Positions 1 to 10,518 are shown, counted from the stretch's first letter. The stretch: DNA of 64,000 nt from Comamonas sp. BIGb0124 (GCF_003752175.1 NZ_RJVF01000011.1:1-64000), one strand, 5' to 3'. Numbers and translations are program-made. Notes: generated from the sequence alone by a model not told the origin.

Positions 1-335
<335 letters not shown>

Positions 336-437
336 TTCAATCTCCAAAGAGCAAATACCCGTGTGATGGTTTAAGGTCTGCATCCGGTTGCTTGATCGCC
401 CCGCACGGGAACAGGGCGGCACCGGATCGCAGACCCG

Positions 438-461
438 CTGTCCGGACACTTGTCCGGACAG
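438..461 (-). other. Perfect 11-bp inverted repeat just after fusA
   Basis: The arms 'ctgtccggaca' and 'tgtccggacag' are separated by two bases, and each arm contains the palindrome 'tgtccggaca'. The element starts 6 bp after the fusA stop codon, in the fusA-tuf spacer. No T-run follows on the coding strand. An mRNA-stabilising or processing hairpin, or a partial terminator that lowers or decouples tuf expression, fits better than a true intrinsic terminator. Confidence 0.6.
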
Positions 462-467
462 TGTTTC

Positions 468-2570
468 TTACTTGGCGCGAGCGGCCATGATGGCTTCGGA
501 CACGTTGCGAGGTGCTTCGCTGTAGTGCTTGAATTCCATCGTGTAGGTCGCACGGCCTTGCGTGGCGGAGCGCAGCGAGGTCGAGTAGCCGAACATTTCC
601 GACAGGGGCACTTCGGCCTTGATGGCCTTGCCGCCGCCGACCATGTCGTCCATGCCTTGCACCATGCCGCGGCGCGAGGACAGATCGCCCATCACGGTAC
701 CGGCGTAGTCTTCGGGCGTTTCCACTTCCACGGCCATCATGGGCTCCAGGATCACGGGGTTGGCCTTGCGGCAACCTTCCTTGAAACCGAAGATGGCGGC
801 CATCTTGAACGCCAGTTCGTTCGAGTCCACATCGTGGTACGAACCGAAGTGCAGCGTGACCTTGACGTCGACCACGGGGTAACCGGCCAGCACGCCTTGG
901 GTCACGGCTTCGTTGAAGCCCTTCTCCACGGCGGGGATGAATTCGCGAGGAACCACACCGCCCTTGATGGCGTCGACGAATTCGTTGCCCTTGCCGGCTT
1001 CGTTCGGCTCGATCTTGAGCACGACGTGGCCGTACTGGCCCTTACCGCCGGACTGGCGCACGAACTTGCCTTCGGCTTCTTCCACCGTCTTGCGGATGGT
1101 TTCACGGTAGGCCACTTGGGGCTTGCCCACGTTGGCTTCCACGCCGAATTCACGCTTCATGCGGTCGACAATGATTTCCAGGTGGAGCTCGCCCATCCCG
1201 GCAATCAGGGTCTGACCGGACTCTTCGTCGGTCTTCACGCGGAACGAAGGATCTTCTGCGGCCAGGCGTTGCAGGGCGATGCCCATCTTTTCCTGGTCGG
1301 TCTTCGTCTTGGGTTCGACAGCCTGCGTGATCACGGGCTCAGGGAACACCATGCGCTCCAGAATGATCTGGGAGTCGATGTCGCTCAGCGTTTCGCCGGT
1401 CGTCACGTCCTTCAGGCCCACGCAGGCAGCGATGTCGCCTGCACGGATTTCTTCGACTTCGATACGTTCGTTGGCGTGCATCTGCACGATACGGCCGATA
1501 CGTTCCTTCTTGCCCTTGATCGGGTTGTACACGGTGTCGCCCTTGGAGAGCACGCCCGAGTACACACGCACGAAGGTCAGTTGACCGACGAACGGGTCGG
1601 TCATCAGCTTGAAGGCCAGTGCCGAGAACTTCTCGGTGTCATCCGCCTTGCGGGTGACGGGCTGTTCGTCTTCGTCGGTGCCCTTCACGTCTTCGATGTC
1701 CGTAGGCGCCGGCAGGTAGTCGATCACGGCGTCCAGCATGCGCTGCACACCCTTGTTCTTGAACGCGGTGCCGCACAGCATCGGCTGGATTTCGGTTGCG
1801 ATCGTGCGCGTGCGCAGGCCGAGCTTGATCTCTTCCTCGGTGAGGTCGCCCTCTTCCAGGTACTTGTTCATCAGCTCTTCGGACGCTTCAGCTGCCGCTT
1901 CGACCATCTTCTCGCGCCATTCCTTGGCGGATGCAGCCAGGTTAGCGGGGATGTCTTCGAAGGTGAACTTCATGCCTTGCGACGCTTCGTCCCAGATGAT
2001 GGCCTTCATCTTGAGCAGATCGACCACGCCGGTGAAGTTGTCTTCGGCGCCGATGGGGATCACCACGGGCACGGGGTTGGCCTTCAGGCGCAGACGCATC
2101 TGGTCATAGACCTTGAAGAAGTTCGCGCCGGTACGGTCCATCTTGTTGACGAACGCGAGACGGGGCACCTTGTACTTGTTGGCTTGGCGCCAGACGGTTT
2201 CCGACTGGGGCTGCACGCCACCCACGGCACAGTACACCATGCAGGCACCGTCCAGCACGCGCATGGAACGCTCCACCTCGATGGTGAAGTCCACGTGGCC
2301 GGGGGTGTCGATGATGTTGAAGCGGTGCTCGGGGTAGGACATGTCCATGCCCTTCCAGAAGCAGGTCGTCGCAGCGGACGTGATCGTGATGCCACGCTCT
2401 TGCTCTTGCTCCATCCAATCCATGGTGGCGGCGCCGTCATGCACTTCACCGATCTTGTGGTTCACACCGGTGTAAAACAGAATACGCTCGGTCGTGGTGG
2501 TCTTGCCAGCATCGATGTGAGCCGAGATACCGATATTGCGGTAGCGCTCGATGGGGGTCTTGCGAGCCAT
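468..2570 (-). CDS. fusA: Elongation factor G
   Basis: EF-G is the translocation GTPase of translation, and with RRF it also recycles ribosomes. The 700-residue length is normal. Visible motifs are G1 'AHIDAGKT' (17-24), G3 'DTPGH' (88-92) and G4 'NKMD' (142-145), followed by the domain II-V order, with a domain IV segment typical of EF-G around residues 490-610. It sits 168 bp after rpsG and 132 bp before tuf on the same strand, as in the classical str operon. The start ATG at 2570..2568 begins '[14 protein letters not shown]', the usual N-terminus in this group. Transcription probably comes from the promoter upstream of rpsL; the structured spacers could set relative expression. Confidence 0.99.
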   Translation of the reverse strand: MARKTPIERYRNIGISAHIDAGKTTTTERILFYTGVNHKIGEVHDGAATMDWMEQEQERGITITSAATTCFWKGMDMSYPEHRFNIIDTPGHVDFTIEVERSMRVLDGACMVYCAVGGVQPQSETVWRQANKYKVPRLAFVNKMDRTGANFFKVYDQMRLRLKANPVPVVIPIGAEDNFTGVVDLLKMKAIIWDEASQGMKFTFEDIPANLAASAKEWREKMVEAAAEASEELMNKYLEEGDLTEEEIKLGLRTRTIATEIQPMLCGTAFKNKGVQRMLDAVIDYLPAPTDIEDVKGTDEDEQPVTRKADDTEKFSALAFKLMTDPFVGQLTFVRVYSGVLSKGDTVYNPIKGKKERIGRIVQMHANERIEVEEIRAGDIAACVGLKDVTTGETLSDIDSQIILERMVFPEPVITQAVEPKTKTDQEKMGIALQRLAAEDPSFRVKTDEESGQTLIAGMGELHLEIIVDRMKREFGVEANVGKPQVAYRETIRKTVEEAEGKFVRQSGGKGQYGHVVLKIEPNEAGKGNEFVDAIKGGVVPREFIPAVEKGFNEAVTQGVLAGYPVVDVKVTLHFGSYHDVDSNELAFKMAAIFGFKEGCRKANPVILEPMMAVEVETPEDYAGTVMGDLSSRRGMVQGMDDMVGGGKAIKAEVPLSEMFGYSTSLRSATQGRATYTMEFKHYSEAPRNVSEAIMAARAK

Positions 2571-2662
2571 GTTTGATCCTTAATTGATCGTTGTTTGGGA
2601 GTCCGTCCATTGGCCGAAAGGCCAGACTGGCGGACTCGAGACGGGCAGGGCCTGATCTGACA

Positions 2663-2704
2663 AAGCCGCAGGCCGCGCAATGTGCACGATCCGCGGCCTG
2701 GCTT
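2663..2704 (-). other. Imperfect GC-rich hairpin in the rpsG-fusA spacer
   Basis: The arms 'aagcc..aggccgcg' and 'cgcggcct.ggctt' pair across a 14-base loop with a two-base bulge (2668-2669). It lies between the strong rpsG-proximal hairpin and fusA. No poly-U follows, so it is unlikely to terminate transcription by itself. It may be part of a processing or attenuation structure. Confidence 0.4.
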
Positions 2705-2710
2705 CCAGGA

Positions 2711-2734
2711 GACAAGGCGCCGAAACGCCTTGTC
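2711..2734 (-). other. Perfect 9-bp hairpin 4 bp after rpsG stop
   Basis: The arms 'gacaaggcg' and 'cgccttgtc' enclose the loop 'ccgaaa'. The hairpin begins 4 bp beyond the rpsG stop codon. No U-tract follows on the transcribed strand, so it is read as a 3'-end stabiliser or partial attenuator rather than an intrinsic terminator. The arrangement parallels the hairpin after fusA. Confidence 0.6.
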
Positions 2735-2738
2735 CGGC

Positions 2739-3212
2739 TTAGAAGCGGAAGTGGCTGAATGCCTTGTTGGCTTCTGCCATGCGGTGAACTTCGTCACGCT
2801 TCTTCATGGCACCGCCGCGGCCTTCGGTGGCCTCGAGCAGTTCGTTGGCCAGGCGTTGGGCCATGGACTTTTCGCCACGCTTGCGGGCGGCTTCCTTGAT
2901 CCAGCGCATGGACAGGGCCAGACGACGGACGGGACGCACTTCCACCGGAACTTGGTAGTTGGCGCCGCCGACCCGGCGGGACTTGACTTCAACCAGGGGC
3001 TTGACGTTGTTGATGGCAACGACGAAAGCTTCCAGGGGATCCTTGCCAGGATTCTTCTTCTCGATCAGGTCGAGCGCACCGTAGATGATGCGCTCGGCGA
3101 CGGCCTTCTTGCCGCCTTCCATGATCACATTCATGAACTTCGAGAGTTCAACATTGCCGAACTTGGGATCCGGCAGAATTTCACGTTTAGGGACTTCGCG
3201 ACGACGTGGCAT
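2739..3212 (-). CDS. rpsG: 30S ribosomal protein S7
   Basis: S7 binds the 3' major domain of 16S rRNA, nucleates assembly of the small-subunit head and lines the E site. The 157-residue protein starts '[19 protein letters not shown]' and is full length. A good ribosome-binding site ('gaggtgag') lies 4-6 bases before the ATG at 3212..3210. It is the second gene of the str operon, 189 bp after rpsL. In E. coli, S7 represses translation of this operon, but no such site can be assigned here by eye. The 189-bp spacer holds no gene. Confidence 0.99.
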   Translation of the reverse strand: MPRRREVPKREILPDPKFGNVELSKFMNVIMEGGKKAVAERIIYGALDLIEKKNPGKDPLEAFVVAINNVKPLVEVKSRRVGGANYQVPVEVRPVRRLALSMRWIKEAARKRGEKSMAQRLANELLEATEGRGGAMKKRDEVHRMAEANKAFSHFRF

Positions 3213-3401
3213 TTCTCACCTCAAAATTTGCTTCAGTTGGCATCCTCATCGGACACCGCGAGAGTCATCAGGACCCCCACTTACTCGACCCACACGACTT
3301 GTGTTTTGGGTCACTTCGCTTGCAATCGCAGCCAGCGATTCAAGCACCGATTTTTGAACCTGGCATGACGCCCGGCTCGGAAACGAACCTCGAAAGACCG
3401 A

Positions 3402-3779
3402 TCAGGCCTTCTTGGGACGCTTGGCACCGTACTTGGAGCGCGATTGCTTGCGATCCTTGACGCCTTGCAAATCGAGCGAACCGCGCACGATGTGGTAACG
3501 CACACCGGGCAAATCCTTGACCCGGCCGCCGCGCACCAGAACCACGCTGTGTTCTTGCAGGTTGTGGCCTTCACCGCCGATGTAGGAGATGACTTCGAAG
3601 CCGTTGGTCAGGCGCACCTTGGCGACCTTACGCAGAGCGGAGTTAGGCTTCTTAGGTGTCGTGGTGTAGACACGGGTGCAAACACCGCGACGTTGCGGCG
3701 AGTTTTGCATCGCAGGGCTCTTGGACTTGATCGTTTCGACCTCGCGCCCCTGACGCACCAATTGATTGATGGTTGGCAT
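3402..3779 (-). CDS. rpsL: 30S ribosomal protein S12
   Basis: S12 sits at the decoding centre and controls accuracy. It is full length at 125 residues. The loop '[17 protein letters not shown]' contains Lys43, and '[10 protein letters not shown]' contains Lys88. These are the positions where substitutions give streptomycin resistance in other bacteria, and both residues are the wild-type lysine here. It is the first gene of the str operon, 70 bp downstream of the -10 of a strong predicted promoter. The next gene upstream on this strand is dacC rather than rpoC. Confidence 0.99.
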   Translation of the reverse strand: MPTINQLVRQGREVETIKSKSPAMQNSPQRRGVCTRVYTTTPKKPNSALRKVAKVRLTNGFEVISYIGGEGHNLQEHSVVLVRGGRVKDLPGVRYHIVRGSLDLQGVKDRKQSRSKYGAKRPKKA

Positions 3780-3848
3780 TGAAAAACGTCCCTAAACGTT
3801 TGAAAAAAACAAAAAACATCTCTCCCGCCCAAAACGGGAAAGCCCAAC

Positions 3849-3877
3849 AGTATAGCCAGAGAGCTGGATTTCGCCAA
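3849..3877 (-). promoter_or_regulatory. Sigma70 promoter of the str operon
   Basis: On the minus strand 'TTGGCG' (3877..3872) and 'TATACT' (3854..3849) are separated by exactly 17 bases and lie about 70 bp before the rpsL start. The leader is AT-rich ('gttttttgtttttttc'). It is the best-formed promoter in this part of the window and is well placed to drive rpsL-rpsG-fusA-tuf independently of dacC. Confidence 0.75.
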
Positions 3878-3917
3878 ATGCCCGGCGCCGGTCAGGCGGC
3901 CGGGCGTGGCGTGGAGA

Positions 3918-5066
3918 TCACTGGATCCAGAGGCGCAGCGAGTCCCAGGCACGGCCGAACAGGCCCGCTTCCGGCACCGCGTCGAGTGCGTAGAGCGGCA
4001 CTTCGGCGATCTGCTGGTCGCCCAGCCGGACCTTCAGCGTGCCCAGTTGCTGGTTCTTGGCAATGGGTGCCACCAGGGGATCGGGGCGGGCCACATCGGT
4101 CTTGATGCGGCCGGAGCTGCCGCTGGGCACGGACACCACGATGGGCTGGCTGGTGCCCAGGCGGGCCTCGTTGACGGCGCCCTTCCAGATGCGCGGCGAG
4201 ACCACGGCCTGGTTGGCATCGAACAGCTTGACGGCGTCGAAGGCAACATAACCCCAGTTCAGCAGCTTCTGGCTTTCGTTGGCGCGCGACACCTCGCTGG
4301 ATGCACCCAGCACGATGGACAGCAGACGGCGCTTGCCGACATTGGGCACATCACGCTGGGCGGTCGCGACCAGGCAGTAGCCGGCGGCATTGGTGTGGCC
4401 GGTCTTCAGGCCGTCGACCGTGGGGTCGCGGAACAGCAGCATGTTGCGGTTGGTGTCGTTGGCCGCCGGGGTGCCGGGGTAACGGTATTTCTTGATCGAG
4501 TAATAGTGGGTGTACTCGGGAAAATCGTGCAGCAGGCGGGTGGCCAGGATGCCCAGGTCGCGCGCCGTGGTGGTATGGCCGGGCTCGGTCAGGCCTTCCG
4601 GGTTCTTGTAGCCGGTGTGGGTCATGCCCAGGGCCTTGGCCTGCTGGTTCATCAGCTCGACGAAACGTTCGTAGGTCCCGCCCACGGCCTCGGCCAGTGC
4701 CACGGTGGCGTCGTTGCCGGACTGCACGATCATGCCTTTGACGAGGTCCTCGACCGGCACTTGCATGGAGGGGTCGATGAACATGCGCGAGCCCGGCGTC
4801 TTCCAGGCCCGCTCGCTCACGGGCAGGGTCTGGGTCAGGCTGAGCTTCTTGGCGCGCAGGGCATCGAACACCAGATAGGCGGTCATGAGCTTGGTGATGG
4901 ATGCCGGCTCGACGGGGCTGTCGATGTCCTTGGCGGCCAGGATCTGGTTGCTCGTGACGTCGAGCAGCAGGTACGAGCGCGCGGCGACCTCGGGTGGCTG
5001 CGGGACCTGCGCGAGCGCAGCCAGCGAAAAGGTGAGCGAAAAGACTAAGGCAAGCAGGCGTTTCAT
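3918..5066 (-). CDS. dacC: D-alanyl-D-alanine carboxypeptidase (PBP5/6 family)
   Basis: This low-molecular-mass penicillin-binding protein trims the terminal D-Ala from peptidoglycan pentapeptides in the periplasm. Residues 1-20 are a signal peptide (cleavage near 'LAALAQ'). The active-site motifs are 'SITK' (56-59), 'SGN' (116-118) and 'KTG' (221-223), followed by a beta-rich PBP5 C-terminal domain. The protein ends in an amphipathic segment ('FGRAWDSLRLWIQ') like the membrane anchor of PBP5. ATG at 5066 is chosen; an in-frame TTG two codons earlier (5072) is less likely. It lies 21 bp after the hydrolase gene and is probably co-transcribed with it. Whether it is dacA or dacC cannot be decided from sequence. 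Confidence 0.93.
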   Translation of the reverse strand: MKRLLALVFSLTFSLAALAQVPQPPEVAARSYLLLDVTSNQILAAKDIDSPVEPASITKLMTAYLVFDALRAKKLSLTQTLPVSERAWKTPGSRMFIDPSMQVPVEDLVKGMIVQSGNDATVALAEAVGGTYERFVELMNQQAKALGMTHTGYKNPEGLTEPGHTTTARDLGILATRLLHDFPEYTHYYSIKKYRYPGTPAANDTNRNMLLFRDPTVDGLKTGHTNAAGYCLVATAQRDVPNVGKRRLLSIVLGASSEVSRANESQKLLNWGYVAFDAVKLFDANQAVVSPRIWKGAVNEARLGTSQPIVVSVPSGSSGRIKTDVARPDPLVAPIAKNQQLGTLKVRLGDQQIAEVPLYALDAVPEAGLFGRAWDSLRLWIQ

Positions 5067-5087
5067 CAGCAATGGCTTCTTGAGGAT

Positions 5088-5729
5088 CTAGGAGAGGCTG
5101 GGGACGGAGGCTCCCAGGTGTCGCAGCACCAGGGACTTGAGCAGGGGCAATTGCCCATGGAAAAAATGTTCGACGCCGGGCACCACGGTCACGGGCAGCG
5201 ACTGCGGACGGGCCCAGTCGAGCACGTCGGCGAGCGGCACGGTGTCGTCCTGCTCGCCGTGCACGACCAGGGTCCGGGCGTGCAGATCGGCCGGGATGGA
5301 AGCGACCTGGAAACGCGAAGCGGCGGTGCCGATCAGCAGCAGCGACTGCAGGTCGCGCGAGGCGTGCAGCCTGGCGATGGCATGGCTGGTCACGTAGGAG
5401 CCGAAGGAAAAGCCCCCCAGCACCAGCGGACCCTGCGGCGCGACCTGCTCGACGACGGCCAGCAGGTCTTCGGTTTCGGCCCGGCCTTCGTCATACACGC
5501 CGGCGCTGGCTCCGACACCCCGGAAATTGAAGCGCACGGCGCGCCAGCCGGCCTGCACGCAGGCGCGCGCCAGGGTCTGGACGACCTTGTTGGTCATCGC
5601 GCCGCCGAACAGCGGGTGCGGATGGGCCAGAACGGCCACGCCCTGCACTTCGCCCTGGGGTTCGTCGATCAGGGCTTCGATGGCGCCGGCGCCGCCTTGC
5701 AGCGTCAGGCTCTGTGTTTGAGCGTTCAT
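5088..5729 (-). CDS. Alpha/beta hydrolase (COG2945-like)
   Basis: This is a small cytoplasmic serine hydrolase of unknown substrate, 213 residues. The oxyanion-side motif 'AHPHPLFGG' (35-43) is typical of the COG2945 group. The nucleophile elbow is 'GFSFG' (106-110, Ser108), the acid lies in 'HGEQDDTVP' (about Asp161/162), and the base is a histidine in 'GVEHFFHG' (about His188). The ATG at 5729 is chosen because the protein fold begins there; the frame stays open for another 900 bp upstream but only as a shadow of the VanZ gene. No strong ribosome-binding site is visible. It lies between the VanZ gene (170 bp) and dacC (21 bp) on the same strand. Confidence 0.85.
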   Translation of the reverse strand: MNAQTQSLTLQGGAGAIEALIDEPQGEVQGVAVLAHPHPLFGGAMTNKVVQTLARACVQAGWRAVRFNFRGVGASAGVYDEGRAETEDLLAVVEQVAPQGPLVLGGFSFGSYVTSHAIARLHASRDLQSLLLIGTAASRFQVASIPADLHARTLVVHGEQDDTVPLADVLDWARPQSLPVTVVPGVEHFFHGQLPLLKSLVLRHLGASVPSLS

Positions 5730-5899
5730 GGATGAGGAGGACGGACAGTCTGGATGCGGCGCCAGGCACCTCGCACGAGGCTGCCGGCAGGTGACCTGCC
5801 GGTGCAGCGCAAGTCTGAGGCCTGACGCTATCGAAAGTTCCGGCACAGGAGAAGTACCGGATGGCACCGATTCTAGGCCGACCGACCCGGTCCGGGCGG

Positions 5900-7042
5900 C
5901 TAGCCCGGCCGGCGCCCCAGGCGATGCAGGGCATATCCCAGGACAGCGAACGGCCAGAGCCAGCCCATCCACTGGGCCAATCCGTTGAAATGGATGAACT
6001 GCCCCCGCTCCCAGACCTGCAGGGTTTCGGCCAGGTAGGGGCTGGTGGGCGCCTGGTTGACGATGGCCACATGCAAGCCGATGGCCAGCACCAGAAGCAG
6101 CAGGCAGACCCGCCGAGGCAGGAATGCGGCGGCCACGGCACCGATCAACCCCATGGCCAGGCCGACCTGGGTCGAGTCGCTGAGCCAGACCCAGGCATGG
6201 CCGGGGCCGTAGCTCATGGCCGAGGACAGGCCCAGCACGGCCAGGGCCATGATGAACACCAGCGGCATCAGGGCCAGGCGCTGACGCCAGGGCCGAACGA
6301 TGGCGTAACCGAGCAGGATGGGCAGCAGCAGCCCCAGACCGACGCCGATGGCCTGCGTGAGGCGGGTGAGCGGCTCGAGATCCATGCGGGCCAGGGAGAT
6401 CCAGTCGGCGTAGGCCGTGCCCTCGACCCAGTCGGCGAGCGTGAGGCTCAGGCGTTCGGCGACCTGGCCGACGCCCAGAGGCACGGCGGCCGGGAAGAGC
6501 AGCGCCGCAGGCCACAGGACCATGAGCACCAGCACGCCACGGGCATCGGCGTCGAACCAGCGGCGGCGCAGGCCGTTCCAGCGCTCGATCAGCCCTGCGC
6601 GGCGCAGGCCGTCGGCCAGAGCGCCGCCCAGCAGCGTGCCCAGCGTGTTGAGCCCCCAATCGACATTGGACGACACGCGCTGCGGCAGGAAATTCTGCAG
6701 GGTCTCCATGGACAGCGACAGCAGGCAGGCGCCGGCAACGACCCAGGCCAGCGCATGCCGGGTGTAGCGCGAGGCCGCAGGCCGGTGGCGCTGCAGGGCC
6801 ATCACGGCCAGGAATCCCAGCGGGAGATAACCGATCACATTGAAGATCAGATCGGAGGCGATCCAGTACCTGGGCCAGGGCTGCAGCACGAAGTCGAAGA
6901 TCGGCACGCCCAGATCGACCCAGCCCTCGAACGGGTAGAGGCTGGCATAGACCACCAGCACGGTGTAGGCCAGCGTCAGGGGCGCGGAGGCGCTGCGCCA
7001 GGCCGCTGACAGATCGGAGGAGGAAGTGGCAGGCGCGCTCAT
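5900..7042 (-). CDS. VanZ-family integral membrane protein
   Basis: The 380-residue polytopic membrane protein has about nine hydrophobic segments. Its N-terminal third carries the VanZ-like signature: 'IFNVIGYLPLGFLAV', then 'SMETLQNFLPQRVSS' and 'DWGLNTLGTLLGG'. VanZ proteins are linked to teicoplanin resistance in enterococci, but the many proteobacterial homologues have no established function, so none is assigned. The ATG at 7042 is preferred, with 'GGAA' a few bases upstream; a TTG 36 bp earlier would start inside the terminator of the neighbouring small RNA. It is the first gene of a minus-strand run towards the hydrolase and dacC. Confidence 0.82.
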   Translation of the reverse strand: MSAPATSSSDLSAAWRSASAPLTLAYTVLVVYASLYPFEGWVDLGVPIFDFVLQPWPRYWIASDLIFNVIGYLPLGFLAVMALQRHRPAASRYTRHALAWVVAGACLLSLSMETLQNFLPQRVSSNVDWGLNTLGTLLGGALADGLRRAGLIERWNGLRRRWFDADARGVLVLMVLWPAALLFPAAVPLGVGQVAERLSLTLADWVEGTAYADWISLARMDLEPLTRLTQAIGVGLGLLLPILLGYAIVRPWRQRLALMPLVFIMALAVLGLSSAMSYGPGHAWVWLSDSTQVGLAMGLIGAVAAAFLPRRVCLLLLVLAIGLHVAIVNQAPTSPYLAETLQVWERGQFIHFNGLAQWMGWLWPFAVLGYALHRLGRRPG

Positions 7043-7076
7043 GCGCTTCCAGTTTATCGATCGCAACCGTTCACCC

Positions 7077-7104
7077 AAAAAAAACCCGACTCAAAGGAGT
7101 CGGG
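7077..7104 (-). terminator. Strong intrinsic terminator (minus strand)
   Basis: An 8-bp GC-rich stem ('cccgactc'/'gagtcggg') with a four-base loop is followed on the minus strand by eight U residues (the A-run at 7077-7084). It lies upstream of the VanZ start, so it must end a transcript coming from 7105-7260, where no protein gene is present. Confidence 0.92.
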
Positions 7105-7215
7105 CTTGAAAGCCTATTTGTTGTCACACAAGAAAGGCTCCCGCTCAGGGAGGAAAAGCGGGGAGTGGCGAACCACCCACGCGGGATTCTGATCGGGTCG
7201 CCCGGACTTTTCAAG
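7077..7215 (-). ncRNA. Candidate small RNA with C-rich loop
   Basis: The 424-bp gap between the VanZ gene and hemB contains no credible protein gene, but its minus strand reads as a structured RNA ending in a perfect terminator. From 5' to 3' there is a stem capped by UUCG (7178..7161), a 6-bp stem 'cccgct/agcggg' (7162..7140) whose 11-base loop contains CCUCC, a short UUGU/ACAA stem, and the terminator. A CCUCC loop can pair with Shine-Dalgarno sequences, a known feature of Hfq-type riboregulators. The 5' end is unknown because no clear -10/-35 pair is seen in the AT-rich stretch 7215-7260. The rest of the gap (7261-7466) holds nothing recognisable. Confidence 0.5.
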
Positions 7216-7253
7216 ATAAACAAAATCATTAAGTTGACTTATTTGACAATTAA

Positions 7254-8489
<1,236 letters not shown>

Positions 8490-8498
8490 GCGGGCGCC

Positions 8499-9809
8499 AT
8501 GGCCTGCCCGCCTCCCGCATCCGCCGCCATGCGCGTCTTCACCCTGCACCCCGGCCACGGCACGGCGCCCGTGCGCGAGTCGGACACCCTGCCCACGGCG
8601 TTGCCGTCCGACGGCTTCCTGTGGATATCCTGCACCCGCACGGAGTTCGAAGCACAGCTGGCCGCGGTGCAGGGCACCTTGCAGAACCTGGCCGGCCAGG
8701 CCCTGTTCGACCTGCACGTGAGCGATCTGCTCAACCGGCAGTTGCCCTCCCATTACGACTACACCTCGGAGTACGACATCGTGGTGTTCCGCCGGCTGGC
8801 GAGCGCCGCCGGTCCGGGCAGCACGTCGCGCACGGTCCAGGCCCCGTCTGCGGCCGTTCCTTCGCCGACTTCGGCTCCGGCGCCCGTGCGTCTGTTCGGG
8901 ACCGGCAAGGCGGGCGCCTCCTCGCCCCTGCTGGCTCAGGTCGACACCAGCGCCGTGGGTTTTGCCGTCTACGACCGGGTGGTCCTGACCGTCCATCCGT
9001 CGGACTGCCTGGTCCGAGACGCCTACGCGGCGCGGCTGCTGCAGGCCGCATCCGGATTGCAGGTGCAGGGCGGACACGGCGTGGCGGGCGGCAACGGACA
9101 TGCCCATGGCCCTGCCGGCGGGAACGGGAATGGTTCGGGCAGCGCCAACGGGGGCCCGGACCACCGTGTGCACCAGCGGCTGCTGCCGGCCAGCCCGGCG
9201 GACCTCATGCTGCGCATGATCAGCAGCATCATCGACGGCTTCCTCGAACTGCGCCGCGATCTTTCGCAGCAGATCGACAACTGGCAACTGGCGCTGCTCA
9301 ACCCAGGCAGCAACTTCTCGGACTGGCGCTCGTTGCTGGCCTCGCGCATGTCGCTGCATCAGCTCGACGAGATCTGCGAGGACCAGCGCGCCGCGCTGCA
9401 GGACTGGCTCGATGCGCTGGAGGCCTGGCCGGATACCGGAACGGCCGAACAGAAGCGCGAGCGCGAGCTGCTCAAGGTGCGGTCACGCGACGTGCTCGAG
9501 CACATCGAGCGGGTGGTCCATCACGTCCGGCGCATGGAGCAGAACGCCGAGACGGCGGTGCAGATCCATTTCTCGCTGCAGAGCAACCGGGCCAACGACA
9601 TCATGCGCACGCTGACGGTGCTGACGGCGATCTTCCTGCCGCTCAATCTGATCGCGGGCATCTTCGGCATGAACTTCGACTTCCTGCCGCTGGTGCACCG
9701 CACCAACGGCTTCTGGCTGGCGATGGGCACGATGCTGGCCGCAGCGCTGGGACTGACGGCCTGGTTCTGGCGCCGGCGTTATCTGAATCGGCAAGACGCC
9801 GACAATTGA
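8499..9809 (+). CDS. corA: CorA-type divalent cation transporter
   Basis: This is a pentameric inner-membrane channel of the CorA/ZntB family (Mg2+, Co2+ or Zn2+). The C-terminus has two membrane helices with the signature 'GMN' ('IFGMNFDFLPL') between them, and the preceding long alpha-helical stalk is present. Unusual features are two low-complexity inserts in the cytoplasmic domain: a Pro/Ala/Ser-rich stretch near residues 108-148 and a Gly/Asn/His-rich stretch near 187-225 ('GGNGHAHGPAGGNGNGSG'). The start at 8499 follows 'gagcggg'; a second ATG at 8529 is equally possible. Position 9 bp after hemB suggests co-transcription. Mg versus Zn specificity cannot be read from the sequence. Confidence 0.87.
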   Translation: MACPPPASAAMRVFTLHPGHGTAPVRESDTLPTALPSDGFLWISCTRTEFEAQLAAVQGTLQNLAGQALFDLHVSDLLNRQLPSHYDYTSEYDIVVFRRLASAAGPGSTSRTVQAPSAAVPSPTSAPAPVRLFGTGKAGASSPLLAQVDTSAVGFAVYDRVVLTVHPSDCLVRDAYAARLLQAASGLQVQGGHGVAGGNGHAHGPAGGNGNGSGSANGGPDHRVHQRLLPASPADLMLRMISSIIDGFLELRRDLSQQIDNWQLALLNPGSNFSDWRSLLASRMSLHQLDEICEDQRAALQDWLDALEAWPDTGTAEQKRERELLKVRSRDVLEHIERVVHHVRRMEQNAETAVQIHFSLQSNRANDIMRTLTVLTAIFLPLNLIAGIFGMNFDFLPLVHRTNGFWLAMGTMLAAALGLTAWFWRRRYLNRQDADN

Positions 9810-9813
9810 TCGC

Positions 9814-10518
9814 TCAGGCAGCCGGGGCGGCCACATGGTTGGCCAGGAAGGCCAGGGTGCGTTCGCGGGCCAGCTCGGCCGACGAGGCGGCGTAGGCCCC
9901 GCGCTGGTCGCAGTTGAAGCCGTGGTCGGCCGGGTAGAGGTAGACCTTCACGCCATCCTGGCTGTGGCGTTCGCGGAACGCTTCGACTTCGGCCACCGGA
10001 ATGTGGCTGTCGCGTTCGCCGAAATGGGCGACGACCGGCACCTTGGGATCGCGCGCGGCTTCGTCCGGTGCGGTCATGCCGCCGCCGTAATAAGGCACGG
10101 CGGCACTGAGCCCCGACAGCTCGGCGGCCGCGCGCCAGGCCAGCAGGCCGCCGTAGCAGTAGCCGACGATGCCGACCTTGCCGCCGGATTTTTCGGCCGC
10201 GTAGTCGATGGCGGCCTGGATGTCGGCCAGCACCAGGGCGGGGTTCTTTTCCAGGGCGGCCTTGAGCGCCACGCCTTTTTTCATGTCGTCGGGGGTGTAC
10301 GACAGATCGACGCCGCGCTCGGTGCGCTCGAAGATGGCCGGAGCCACCGACAGGTAACCGGCTCGCGCGTAGCGTTCGGCGATGTCGCGGATGTGGCTGT
10401 TGACGCCGAAGATCTCCTGGATCACGACCATGGCGCCGCGCGGCTGGCCTTCGGGTTCGGCCACGTAGGCGGGAAGGACAAAACCGTCGTTCGAGGTGAG
10501 CGGGATGAATTGAGCCAT
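9814..10518 (-). CDS. Dienelactone hydrolase family protein
   Basis: This is an alpha/beta hydrolase of the carboxymethylenebutenolidase type, 234 residues. The catalytic cysteine lies in 'GYCYGG' (Cys121), with Asp170 in 'FGERDSHIP' and His199 in 'ADHGFNC'; the conserved 'QEIFGVN' (34-40) supplies the glutamate typical of the family. Classical members open dienelactones in chlorocatechol breakdown, but no catechol pathway genes are nearby, so the substrate is open. The ATG at 10518 has 'aaggaa' 9 bases upstream. It is convergent with the CorA-like gene (4-bp gap) and downstream of a LysR gene. Confidence 0.9.
   Translation of the reverse strand: MAQFIPLTSNDGFVLPAYVAEPEGQPRGAMVVIQEIFGVNSHIRDIAERYARAGYLSVAPAIFERTERGVDLSYTPDDMKKGVALKAALEKNPALVLADIQAAIDYAAEKSGGKVGIVGYCYGGLLAWRAAAELSGLSAAVPYYGGGMTAPDEAARDPKVPVVAHFGERDSHIPVAEVEAFRERHSQDGVKVYLYPADHGFNCDQRGAYAASSAELARERTLAFLANHVAAPAA

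Noticed and set aside
450-2576. Long open frame (over 700 codons) antisense to fusA
   Set aside because: A GC-rich codon-bias mirror of fusA; the translation is dominated by His/Val/Leu/Gly/Asp with no domain, and fusA is unquestionable.
7043-7078. TTG start for the VanZ-family protein at 7078
   Set aside because: Would begin inside the A-run of the terminator; ATG 7042 has a ribosome-binding site.
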